DNA of 64,000 nucleotides from Mytilus edulis. Taxonomy: Eukaryota; Mollusca; Bivalvia; Mytilida; Mytilidae. The notes under the pieces are model-generated. The model searched no databases. It was given only the letters and a program-made list of their open reading frames with translations, and was not told where the DNA came from. The position numbers and the translations under genes are program-made. The stretch is taken from contig NC_092357.1 of NCBI RefSeq assembly GCF_963676685.1, forward strand, positions 20,674,647 through 20,738,646. The letters run 5' to 3'. Position 1 is the first letter of the stretch; each line of letters begins with the position of its first letter. Shown here piece by piece: positions 25,701-37,600 of this stretch.

Positions 25701-25790
25701 CCAGCGAATAAGAAATCAATACCAACAAATAAGATGACAATACCAACAACTAAGAGAGGAATATCTACAATTAAATAGTCAATATACTAC
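22722..25790. repeat. Large degenerate tandem array, about 21-bp unit with a longer superimposed period
   Basis: About 3 kb of variants of ggtcaatatcaacaaataaa. The left end is the cleanest; units there are 21 bp and read as seven residues. Further in, unit length drifts between about 18 and 26 bp, and a marker tcaatgcatttttgtacca recurs every few hundred bases (23287, 23803, 24095, 24560, 25258 and others). No gene is seen; frames across it are repeat artefacts. Confidence 0.93.
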
Positions 25791-25804
25791 ACCAGAAGTT
25801 ATTT

Positions 25805-25945
25805 TTATTACTGTTTTTCCTTTTGGTTGTCGTCCTCAGTGTTTTTCCGTCATGACGTTGTCAGCTTCTCTTTGACTTTTGAGCTTTACGGCATTTATCC
25901 TAAAGGTTTCACTCGTTCTTTTCTTTTTCTTATACCAATCATAAG
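25805..25945 (-). repeat. Dispersed repeat family C-like fragment
   Basis: Reverse: ccgtcatgacgttgtcagct, tctttgacttttgagcttt. It directly follows the large array. Confidence 0.45.
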
Positions 25946-26034
25946 TACATTTCATACGGAATATTTTACGTATAAAACTTGAATTGGTTAACCACTATGA
26001 AATATTTAACTTCATTAAACAAGCATAAAAGGTA

Positions 26035-26330
26035 AATTCACATAAAAATAAAAGAACTCCGATGAAAATTCTAAACGAAAAGTCCCTAATCACATAGCAA
26101 AACTAAAAGCTCAAACACATCAAACAAATGGATAACAAATGTCATATTCCTGACTTGTTACAGACATTCTCTTGTGTAGATAATGGTAGAATAAACTTGG
26201 TTTTAACGCTAGATAAACATTTTACTTGTATGACAGTCTTATCAAATTTCGTTAAATTGAAAACGATATGTGAACAAAACAAACAGACATAATAGATAAA
26301 AATGTCAAACCAGTTTGTGGATGGTGATTT
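26035..26330 (+). repeat. Dispersed repeat family D
   Basis: Forward copy reaching the distal part: acttgtatgacagtcttatc and gaacaaaacaaacagacata. Confidence 0.7.
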
Positions 26331-26802
26331 ATCCGGCTTGTTTGACATTTTGCTATAAGGTTCATGATTCATGTTATTAAACTGTGTTAAAAACTGAATT
26401 AACAATATATGAACTGGACCCTTACCTCGCCAATTACGGATATATAAATATATACATGTAGGAAACTTTCAATAGACTTTCATTTATCAGGAGAAACAAG
26501 CCTTAAGCACAAATATTAAGGTACGATAGGTTAGGGCGATGTACCAAATGCTGTTTTAGAAGTATTTTTTTTAAAAGTATTATGCAAATAGTTGTCCTTA
26601 ATTATATCCAAACATACCATGTATTGAGTGTATTATACAAACAAAAACAAAATCCTTAATAAAAACAAATCCAGTACATTAAAAGTTTTACTTTTTGATC
26701 ATGGTATATATGGTCACATTAACTTTAAACTTAGTACATTTGTTCATTATCGTTTTTATCATTTATTTTTTTTATCATTATTTTTCTCTCAATCAGAAAG
26801 TC

Positions 26803-27012
26803 TTAGAACATTTTGCGTATTGCAGCATATTCTGTGTTATTTGTGTATATAATGTAATTACACCTTGTACTGTATACATTTTTGTCTTTTTTGGGAGGCA
26901 TCAGGGAGATTAATTTTGATGAAACTTCATTGATTTGTTGTGGTTTTGCGACTTTCACGTTTACGTGGGGGTTCGTTTTTACTGGTTGAGAAACCTCCGG
27001 CACACATTTCAA
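26803..27012 (-). other. Unrecognised 69-codon frame
   Basis: Reads KCVPEVSQPVKTNPHVNVKV and SSKLISLMPPKKDK on the minus strand, then degrades. Composition is more protein-like than its neighbours, but there is no recognised domain, no neighbouring exon and no clear start. It may be part of a repeat or a decayed exon. Confidence 0.2.
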
Positions 27013-27916
27013 TCCTAGTCAATTAAGATTGGAATCGGGCGCACTTACCACAGTGATAATAGGCAAGTGATTGGGTAGTTCGACTACTTATGCTTATTGG
27101 CCAAATAGGGTAATATTTCAATGATTTTAAGGATTTTAGTTTTGACCAAAGAGGCTAATACCTTAATATATACAGATTATTAATTGATACAACGTTTATT
27201 CTCTAATTTCACTGAATCTAGACATGTGATATGGTGTTTTAAAAACACAAATGCAAGTCAATATTATGGAATAAAGTATTATAAACCTTGATTAAATACA
27301 TCTGTTCCATGGGTAGTAACCTCATTTCCAAATTAAATGTTGAAACGTTGACACTGACAACGAAATATAGCATACATTCCTTTGAATACAAGTTATATAA
27401 ATGTATCTTTTGATTTAAATAATATCTGAATCTAAACACTAAACAAACATATAATTGATACAACACATTACGCGTGAATGCACAACAATGAATTTCTTGA
27501 TTTATATTATAAAATATATTTAATATAAAACACACCAGGGATTTATGAAATTACATCATAAGCATTATATTTATTCATAAATTATTGATCGAAGAAAAAA
27601 ATTCAGAGGAAGATACAATACACTACTTGCTTCATCAGGTGCCAGGGAAAACTATCATATTGTACATCTTAATGATATTTCATTTATAGTTGATTTTTCA
27701 TGAAGGTTTAATATGGGGATGAATATCAAAATCAAGAAAAAAGACAAGGAAAGACAATGAACTCAACTATATGATTGATTGTTTAATTGTTGCTTGGTTA
27801 ACATATTAACGTGCATGATGTGTGGCAAATATATAAATATAAAACAGAAGATGTGCCAGTGATACAACTCTCCACAAGAGATCAAACGGCACAGAAAGCA
27901 AAAGTATTACTATAAT

Positions 27917-28126
27917 TACTGTGGATTCATTTATTTTCCTGATACCAACTTTCGTGAATAAAGAAACATTCATATGTTCGTAGATATCAAATGTCGTGTT
28001 TTTACCGAGGTCGGCATACAAGCCTATAGAAAATTTATCTTTCGTTGAACATTTGATTGTTGGTTTACCTGAACCCACGAAATCCACGAAAATAGGAATC
28101 AAACGCATTATAATGAATCCACAGTA
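27917..28126. mobile_element. MITE with TACTGTGGATTCATT terminal inverted repeats (family I)
   Basis: Starts tactgtggattcatt and ends aatgaatccacagta. Subterminal ccaactttcgtg is matched by cacgaaaataggaatc. A diverged relative without clear ends lies at 18570-18740. Confidence 0.8.
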
Positions 28127-29769
28127 TTTAGATCTATATATAATGACATATAAAAGCATATTTATGATGAAATTAACTAATTATAAGGGGTAGCTATAGC
28201 AAAAATACATTTTTAAAGCAAATGAGAGAAAAAATATTTACTTTTTTGAAATGAAAGAAAACTACAGTTCCTGCTTTGATTATCGTACGATAAACAATTA
28301 GACTGTGAAAGGTGAATACTCTTTACCCAACATCGACGGCACACACATATCGAATTCAAAGAAGAAGACCATCCGAAAACGGTTATTGCAACTGACGAGG
28401 ACCTTTTTCAATTCCAATGGATACCATTTGTTCTGGCATTTCACACAAGTAGAGAATATCCATAGTTTTATCTGGATAATGTTGGTATAGTTTAAAACTT
28501 TTCTGATTTCAGAATTTCTGTTCGCTGAAGAGGGCGGCCAAAAATTGAAGTCGATCTGTACAGTGCACACTATTTGGAATTAAAATTGAATTCCTTGAAA
28601 GCGTGATCACATTAAAATTCACACTATTTGGAAAGATTGTTCACCTGTATGAGTGTATCGCAACTGAGGCATGGGTAGCAGGGATCCAGAACAGATTAAT
28701 AGAATAAATGAATGGCCAATTCTAGCATGTTTGTGTGTTGGTCTTAGCGTACCCTAATATGTTGTGAATTCTGTATTACTGGGTTTTACTTTCAATCTTC
28801 TAACTTGCATCGTGCTTTTATATATGAACTCTGTTGGTGCTCATGTCTTAAAAATTTTAGGTTTATATCAGGGGAACATCTACGTGTGAATTTCACAATT
28901 GGATCATCCATAAGAAACGCTTTAGACATGTTAGAGTACTTTGTTTTATCGTTGTAATGTGTTTTTATACATTTATTGTCGGGATGAACGAACTTTCTAC
29001 TAGTTGAATTTGTAAGTTTTTAATTGATTCTATAAGTAAGTTCCAGCAGAAATATATTTTATAAATCCGCAAATCTAGTAATACTCAGAGTTGAGAAACT
29101 ATACGTGTTTGAAATGTCAATTAAAGCACATCAATTATAGTTGGTCTAATTTCAGCATCTTTTGGCTCATCAGATAGATGGAACATAATGCGGGGATGCA
29201 TTTCTTTGACGTTTAGGTTATTTGCCCTAATATTGTCTCTAATTTGATTATTCCTACATCCGCAGGTGAAAGGTGGGAGAAGGGGCTGGATTTAGTCAGA
29301 CTGATGAAGTTTTAGATTTTTAAAAGGTCACAAAGGAGAAACATCAAATACCAAAGGTAAATTCTTTCAATTTTCAAAACATTAAATTGTTATTTATATG
29401 CAACGCATTACGATCAAGTGTAGGTACGCCTATGTTCTTACAATATCATAAACGCCTGAAAATAGCCGCTACACGCAATTATGATTGCTACTCATTTTTA
29501 GTTATTATCCCAAAAATATTTCAGAAGAAACTCTGTATCCACAATTATGTTGAATACAAAGCTATTTACTGTCTGTTGGTTACAAATGATTTCATTTGGT
29601 TAAGGTATGTCCTTCGATACAAACTAAAAACGAAACTTATCATCTTTTCAATTTTGTATCAAAACTGCTTCAACAACAATCTCGAATACAATATCTGTGA
29701 ATAGCTTAAATCTGCGCTTAGTTTTTGTTGTTGTGTATTGCACCTGTCCACATCCACTTTGTGTTTTTC
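28127..29769. other. No gene recognised
   Basis: The 105-codon frame at 29387-29704 has no recognisable motif or splice context. Confidence 0.5.
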
Positions 29770-30040
29770 TTAGATGTATTTCTATTTGTATCCATCTGAT
29801 GAGTTAAACCTTTTCCAATTTTTTTATACTTTGTGTTTTTGTTACACCACTGTCTTAGGTAAGGGGTAGAATGAAATCTCACATAGTTCTTTTTAACCCT
29901 GGCACATTTTTGATGTACCTGTCCCAAGTCCGCAGGCGGCAAGTTCAGCGTTTATCGTTGGTTCACTTCTGTCATATTTAGTTAATTGTTTTGTATGCAT
30001 GTAGTTGTTTTATTGGCAATCATACCAGATCTTCGTTCTT
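29770..30040 (-). repeat. Dispersed repeat family B
   Basis: Reverse, rearranged copy containing atctgatgagtt, ttacaccactgtc, gtacctgtcccaagt and ttggcaatcatacca. Confidence 0.65.
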
Positions 30041-30164
30041 TTGTATAATAATATTTATATTACATTACCGTGTGCTCGTTCTTAATTTGCCGTTAAACGC
30101 CTTTTAATATGGGATGTATAAGTGCCCTGCAACGTCCACAGACTCTTTATCGATATAAGAAGAT

Positions 30165-30300
30165 CTGGTTTGTTAGATGTACATGTATTTCTGATGTGTA
30201 TCTTTTTGATGAGTTAAGTCCCTTTCAACCAATTTGTATAGTTTCGTTTACCATGACACCACTGTCTGATATAAGAAGAAATAAGATGTAAGCCCCTATG
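30165..30300 (-). repeat. Dispersed repeat family B fragment
   Basis: Reverse fragment with gatgagttaagtccctttc and caccactgtct. Confidence 0.55.
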
Positions 30301-30794
30301 AAATGTTTGCTGACTCCCAATTAAATGTCTTTTGAAATAATACTATTTTTTTTTTTTATTTTTTTTTGCTTTTTTCTGTTAAATGTAGAACTATAAACCT
30401 CTGGCCGTAGTCTACTTACCCAGGAGCAAAATGAAAATATCTGTAATCAGGTGTTTGAGTTTATTAGAGGGGCGAATAGATTCTTTATTGCTTAGATGGT
30501 GAAACATGACCACATTATCATTATCATCTAGGTTCAGTTGTATTTGTTTTTCTATCATAAAATTATTTCCTTGTTTTCGTGTAGTTTTACATTATATTTT
30601 TCTCTCTCTTCTTTTTTTGCGACAATTAATTTTTCTGTCCAATTTATACAAATGTTGAAATAATATGTAACGAATGCATGCTCTTATTCATTGTGTTGGT
30701 AAATATGTTAAATAGAGAATATTTCATACTAAGTCTGTTTGACTTGTGTCTTAACCTATTTGTGTTTAAGCAAATAAAATATGTTTAAACTAAA

Positions 30795-31325
30795 CCACTG
30801 TCAAAGTTTTGGTAAGGGTTGGTTCCTTCAAACTAATTTTACACAGGCACATTTTGTATGTACTGGTTCCAAGTTAGGGTCCTGTAACATAGTTCAAGAT
30901 GTTTGAAGTTTCTCATATTTAACTATGCAAATATTTAACGTTTGTTATAATATTGCGCCGTTACACCACTGTCTAGGTTAGGAGAGGGTTTGGCGCCAGC
31001 TTACTAGTTTAACACCGCCACATCATGTGTGTACATGACCGGTGTGTACATGTACCTATCCAAAGTCGGGAGTCAATAATTCAGTGATTTGGTTTCATAC
31101 TGTACAATGAATATTATATTTGTTTTTCGTTATTTTGCAAATTTATCATGCCGTCATTTGAATTGTTTTACATTTATCATTTCAGGTTCATTTATATCTG
31201 ACTAATATGTGGTATTGGTTTTGCTCATTGTTGTAGGCCGTACGATAACATATAGTTATACATTTGGTCTCTCATGGATAATTGTTTCGTTGGCAATCAT
31301 ACCACATCTTCTCTATCTTAATAAA
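30795..31325 (-). repeat. Dispersed repeat family B, compound
   Basis: Reverse pieces: two ccactgtc...ggtta ends, then at 31200-31325 the tttgctcattgttgtaggcc ... ggcaatcataccacatcttc head. Confidence 0.6.
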
Positions 31326-31364
31326 CACTTTGTAAATTACTCCGTGTCCTGGCTTCCCAACTGC

Positions 31365-31455
31365 AAGCGTTGGTTTGAACAGGCCAGTAATCAAAACTGA
31401 AAACTCGCAAAATTGAAACCGAGTTCGCTACGTACCACTACACCGAGGAGGTTGA
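31365..31455 (-). other. tRNA-like head of a possible SINE
   Basis: The minus strand begins cctcctcggtgtagtggtac, resembling a tRNA 5' end with an A box, and about 60 bases on has tgttcaaacca, resembling a B box. The arms do not form a proper cloverleaf, so it is not called a tRNA gene. Confidence 0.35.
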
Positions 31456-32684
31456 TTGACACAATTAGGTCTTCAAATTCATTATGTTACGGTAATAATA
31501 TAAACTGCTGTTTACTGATGAAAGGGGAGTAATACTTTGTAATATTGTGTAATGTGTCATAATTTTGTTGTTTTTATTATTTATAGCAGATGTTAAATGC
31601 ATTCACATTTTTCGGAAAGTGGACGATTTTTTGCCTAATGTTCAGTGGCAAATAGTCTTACAGTAGTATGTATTTTACTGTTTTGTAGATAGATTTTGTA
31701 TGTATACTTTAAATGCTTACATGCATGAAGAAATTGACATTAGATGTATATAAGATGCTAATTAAATATATTAATATTGGCTTAAAATGGTTTCTCACAC
31801 CATTCTTGTGTTTGTGAGCTTGGCAGATTAGAATATAATTTTTTTTATGTTAAATATTTCGCGTTTTTCATTATAAATTTCATAAAGATTAACCTAAAAT
31901 TCCATTCAATTTTTTTTGGATAAGTCACGTGTTAAAGATATCGACTGAAAGGCTAAAAATAGAAACAAAAGTATACTGGGAATTCCCATTTTGTGTTTAC
32001 AAAAGTTATTTACACATACCCAGTAATCACACGACACACGACTTAGCAGGTAGTTACATATTTAACAATCGTCTTATTATAATTTTAGTTACATATAGCT
32101 GTCAATTGGGCTTTGTTTTTATATCTTTAATGTTTAAAATATGTGTTGATTAAAGTAATCCGAGTTAATCCGAACAACTATAGTCACAAACAAAGAGAAA
32201 GACGGATAAAATAGTGATCAGTTTCACATTCGCTTTCATATGTCCGGGATTCCCTGAAAATATTTTGTATTTATCCTTTTGTTGTGTATATTGTGTAGGC
32301 ATATCATTGAAAATATATGTCTACGTCATTTTGTAACATAAAATAATTTCCCCTTATATATATATGAAAAAGTGTAAGTTGCAAACAACATTCCATATAA
32401 AATAAATACTGTTCATGCAAAGGCAAGTTTTTATTTTGAGTTTTTGTAAAATACTGTTTAAAACAATATTAATTAAAATAATTTAGATTAGTTTTTAATA
32501 TTCTTTTGCAATCTATGATCACTTGTGCAAACACTAATATTGTAAGTTTGTCACTGTAGAATATATAATTGTTTTCATTGACTAGCATAGCGTTTAAGTT
32601 GTTTATTATCATGCTAAATTATATTATATTATATTGTTCAAAATATTAACTTTTCTCCGGAGTGTCTGTATTATTGTATAAATT
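31456..32684. other. No gene recognised
   Basis: AT-rich intergenic sequence; nothing distinctive. Confidence 0.55.
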
Positions 32685-33075
32685 AAAAGTTGTAATATGA
32701 TTGCCAATGAGAGAACTATCTACAAACTTTAAGGTTCAAATGAAGTAAATGTAAGCAATTATAGGCAATTGTACATCCTTCAATAATGAGAAAACAAACC
32801 ATAGGATGTAGTCGGCTGTTAAAGTCTCTGACATTAAAATATTGAAAAAACTATGGGCATACGAAAAATAAATATGCAATATGAACCAACGACAACCAAC
32901 GAACTACAGACTGGTACATTTTACAGGCACATACAGAATGTGGCGGGGTAAAACATGTTTGTGAGCGTTCAACCCTCTTCTAACATTGGAGTATTTTACA
33001 GCACCACATAAGAACAAACTCTAAAAATCAGTCGACAAGCTAGGGGTTAAATGATTGCAAGTTATAATTACATGT
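32685..33075 (+). repeat. Dispersed repeat family B
   Basis: Near full-length forward copy with gattgccaatgagaga, acgacaaccaacgaact, gtggcggggtaaaacatg and aaaaatcagtcg. Confidence 0.75.
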
Positions 33076-33190
33076 ATTACAGTAACTGTTGTTTTGGCAC
33101 TGGTGGTAAGCGGATAGTCGTAACGTACATGTACATGGAAAAGTTACTGATACTCAAAGTGGAAGACAACTCGGGACCTAAGTTTTTCTC

Positions 33191-34322
33191 TTTAGCTCAC
33201 CTAGCCCACAGGGCCAAGTGAGCTTTTCTCATCACTTGTCGTCCGTCGTCGTTAACTTTTGCAAAAATCTTCTCCTCTGAAACTAGTGGGCCAAATTAAA
33301 CCAAGCTTGGCCACAGTCATCATTTTGGGTATCTAGTTTAAAAATGTGTCCGGTGACTCGGCCAACCAACCTAGATGGCCGCCATTGATAAAAATAGAAC
33401 ATAGGGGTAAAATGTAGATTTTGGCTTATATCTCTGAAACCCTAGCATTTAGAGCAAATCTGACAGGGGTAAAATTGTTTATCAGATCAAGATCTATCTG
33501 CCCTGAAATATTCAGATGAATCGGACAAACTGATATTGGGTTAAGGAGTTATTGCCCTTTATAGTCATTTTTTAACAATTTTTCGTAAATTTGTGTAAAC
33601 TTTTAGAAATTTTTTTCCCTCTGAAACTACTAAGACAAATTTAACCAAACTTGTCCACAATCATCATTAGGGTATCTAGTTTAAAAATGTGCCCGATTAC
33701 CCCAGCTGTAAACCAAGATGACCGACATGGCTAAAAAAAAGAACATAGGGGTCAAATGTAGTTTTTGGCTTATAAAATGTACAACGTATCTCTAAAACCA
33801 AAGCATTTAGAGCAAATCTAACTGGACAAATTGTTAATTTGGTCAAGACCTTTCTGCCATAAAATTTTCAGGCGAATCAGGCAACCCGTTGGTGGGTTGC
33901 TGCCCCGAAATGGGTAATTTAAAGAAAATTTTGCAGCTTTTGGTTATTATCTTGAATATTAGTATAGTTAAACTGTAAACAGCAATAATGAACAGCAAAT
34001 TAATACCTACACATAGGTCATCATGATAAAAATGGTCAATTTACCCCTTAAGGAGATATTGCCCTTTATAGTCATTTTTTAACAATTTTCATAAATTTTA
34101 TATATTTTGTAAATTTTTACAAAATATTTTAACTACTAACACAGGTTCATTATAGATAAAGATAATTGTAAGCAGCAAGAATGTTCAGTAAAGTAAAGTC
34201 TACAAACACATCACCATCACCAAAACACAATTTTGTCATGAATCCATCTGTCCTTCGTTTATGATATGCACATAGACCAAGCCACCAAGGTGAGCGACCA
34301 CAGGCTCTTTAGGGCCTCTAGT
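33191..34322. mobile_element. 1.1-kb dispersed bivalve repeat (family G)
   Basis: Left end tagctcacctagcccacagg, right end ggtgagcgaccacaggctc...gggcctcta. The interior has two related halves (ctctgaaactactaagacaa, tatctagtttaaaaatgtg). The ends resemble each other in inverted orientation only weakly. No coding capacity. Confidence 0.7.
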
Positions 34323-34643
34323 TCGATTTACGTGCATTATAAGGTTTGCTGCTGCCAAACCGTTTATATAACACATTAATCATTATATTTATTACGTTGA
34401 TACTGAGGTTAAATTTGATATCTGATTTTCACCATTTGTTAGGTTGTTTTTTCTCGAGAATATTACAATCAAACATTCATTTCAAAGTAGCCGTCTGTAA
34501 AGTTGACGAGATATTCTTTAAATTACATACATGTAATTATTCTTTTGCAGAGTGATTTAGCTGGTAGCATTGAACAAGAAAAACAAGACTGAAAAAGATA
34601 CTATATATCTGTTTTGATTCATTTTAACATTTTATATAAAACA

Positions 34644-37600
34644 ATGGCTTCAACGTGCCTTACCAAAAATATATTAGTGGATATATGTTCTGACTTAGAT
34701 AGTGATGATATGGCCAATCTAAAATTCCTAATGAAAGACGTGGCCGGTCTACATAAGTTAATGCCAGCAACTATTGCATTAGACTTGTTCAGTGCTATTG
34801 AAAACAATAAAAATGTAGCCTTACATAATGGACGATTTCTAGCAGAATGTTTTGAGTTAATGGGACGAACAGATCTCGTCAGACGAATTGGATTGAACCC
34901 AACTCAAGTTGAACAACAAATGGGCCAAACTAAATATAGTGTCAGACCTTTCAGGTAATTAACCCAGGTATCATTTTAACCGATATGTTATATACCGTTC
35001 CAAATATTTCGGCCGAATTTATGGTAATTCCTCCAATTCCTGAGGCTCTCGTGTCTGCAATAAGAAGTCAATTTCTAGCTCCGCCATTTTGTTTATTTTC
35101 CTTTGCTTTCGTGCACGAACCATTTTACTTGGAATCCTTCTAGAGTTTACTAAAATGTAAGGCTGCTTTTTACTTTTGAAAGGAGACATAATAGTGAATC
35201 CCTTTATGTCCTGGGTAAGGAACCTCCTGATAAAAAATGGCTGACCAAGATTCGCCCCTGTATATTTATTGAGACAGTAAGTCTTTCGGTAGTTTATTTT
35301 ACGAAAAAAACCGGATGATACGGAATTTTATATTCTATATTTATAAGAGTTACATGTATCGCCATATGGACAAGTATTACAAAACTATATGAACTCACTA
35401 AAAAAGATCCTAAGCCTGAAATTGAAATTACAATTGAATACAAATCAGTGTTTCGCTGAAGTGCAGAGCAACGGTGTTCAGTAGAAAGCAAACTACATCT
35501 TGCATTCAGATTTACAAATATTTCCAGCTTTAGAATTGAGTTATATTACAAGTATAGTGAAGGCAAAAATATTACATTAACAGTTTCAAACTTCTTATAC
35601 ATATGTGTATATGGTCTTTGCTCGGAGTTGATAGCAGTTTGGTGACCTATAAACTATAGTTGTTAATTTCTGTGTCACTTGGCAATCATTATGATAACAC
35701 ATCTTTTCTTCATATTTATTAAACCAACCAGTATCTTTAAATAATCAGAGATAATACTGTTCAGCGTCAACCCATCATTATAATCCGCGACGCAGTTCGG
35801 CTGCCAGACAAGGAAAATAACCTTCTCCAAATCACAGATTCGATTCAGACTGAATTTTTTAAAAGTTTCAAATTTATTTTTCAGGATTTTACTTTACAAA
35901 ATATCAGAAGATTTGGCATCTGATGACGTAGAACTTTTAGCTTCATTTTGTCTACGTGTATTTAAATTAACTCGACAAGAAAAATCAACTATCAAGTCAG
36001 CATTCGACCTATTTGTACTTCTAGAAAAAAGGGGGATAATTGAAGTAGTTCATACAAATCCACTGAAGGAAATGATGAAATCTCTCGAGAACAGAGGAGA
36101 CTTGGTAGATCTCGTTGATGAGTATCAAGGTATGTAGAATTAAGTTAAGGAAATGGTGAAATCTCTCGAGAATAGAGGATTTTTGGTGGATCTCATTGAT
36201 GAGTACCAAGGTAAGTACAACTGATTTGAGGGAAAACATGAAATCTCTCGAGAACGGAGAAGACTTGGTAGATATCGTTAGTGAGTACCAAAGTTAGTAC
36301 AACTGAGTTAAGGAAAATTTTAAAATCTACCGAGAACAGAGGAGACTTCATAGATCTTGTTGGTGAGTACCAAGGTATGTAGAACTGGTTAAGGGAATGT
36401 TGAAATCTCTCGAGAACAGAGGAGATTTGGTAGATATCGTTGCTGAGTATCAAGGTAAGTACAACTGAGTTAAGCTGGGGTCACACATTCACGATTTTTA
36501 CAGCCGTCCTTGACAAGACTTTTCCGATTTAAATTTGTCAAAAGTCTGATCAAGATCCTGTGAATTGTGGATGGAAACTCAAACTTTAATTTAAATGTAA
36601 AAAAAAAAATAATCACGACAACAATCAGATATTGTTCAGGAAGCGTCGATATTCAACCGTTTCCAAGCGAATTTATCCCGATAATTCCGTTCTCAATCCG
36701 CTTCTTATCCGATTTATATCTTTCGTCTTGAAGAATTCGACCGAGTCTGTCACGACTGCGTCCCGATTTCACCGAATTTAACCCGACAGGGATAAGACAG
36801 TGACAGACAGTGAACCGACGCTGTTGGAAGTTAATTATCCGTTCGAAAAATGTCGGCATACTCTGGATGATCAGGTGCTGTCGGAATTTCGTATTAATAA
36901 CGGGACTGTTTCGGAACGGTTTCAGCAAAAACGGTTCGCAAACGATAAGATCTGGATGCAATCTGGACTCAATCGACAGAAAAAGAGCAATGAAAAATGT
37001 CTCCAGATCATTCCCGTTCCACAGGACACCGTCCATAATACAAAGAACATTATTAGGATTTTAGTAGAATCTGTCACGACATAGGCACGATTGTATTCCG
37101 ACTAGACAAAATCGGCAGTGTTTCCCCGAATGTTACGGGACGCACCTAACTGTCGGGGAGCTTCACCGACCCGTAGAAATCTGTTGCGAACTTAATCGAC
37201 TGCGTTCAGACAATGATAGGACATTCCAGATAATTGAGGATAGTAATCCGACTTTTTCACTTTTCGTGTCTTATCGCTATCTGATCTCAAACGGGAGCAA
37301 TAATCGGCAATGTGTGAACCCCGCATTAAGAAAATTGTGAAATCTCACGAGAACAGAGGAGATTTGGTAGATCTCATTGCTAAGTATCAAGGTAAGAACA
37401 ACTGAGTTAAGGAAATGGTGAAATCTCTTGAGAACAGAGGAGATTTGGTAGATTTTGTTGATGAGTATCAAGTTAGGGGAATGGTAAATATGGTACTAGT
37501 ACTTATGAAACCTCACAGTAGTTTAAAAAGTAGGAGATAAGATTGCGAATTCGACAATTATCCATCAAAATCAAATTAAGTGGATGTAAGCATATATAGG

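Noticed and set aside
22660-25778. Short frames with KRSISTNK-type repeats
   Set aside because: A consequence of the 21-bp period; frame is lost as unit length drifts.
36653-37084. Frames of 127 and 94 codons in caspase intron 2
   Set aside because: They lie inside the TTAA-flanked element on opposite strands and show no transposase features.
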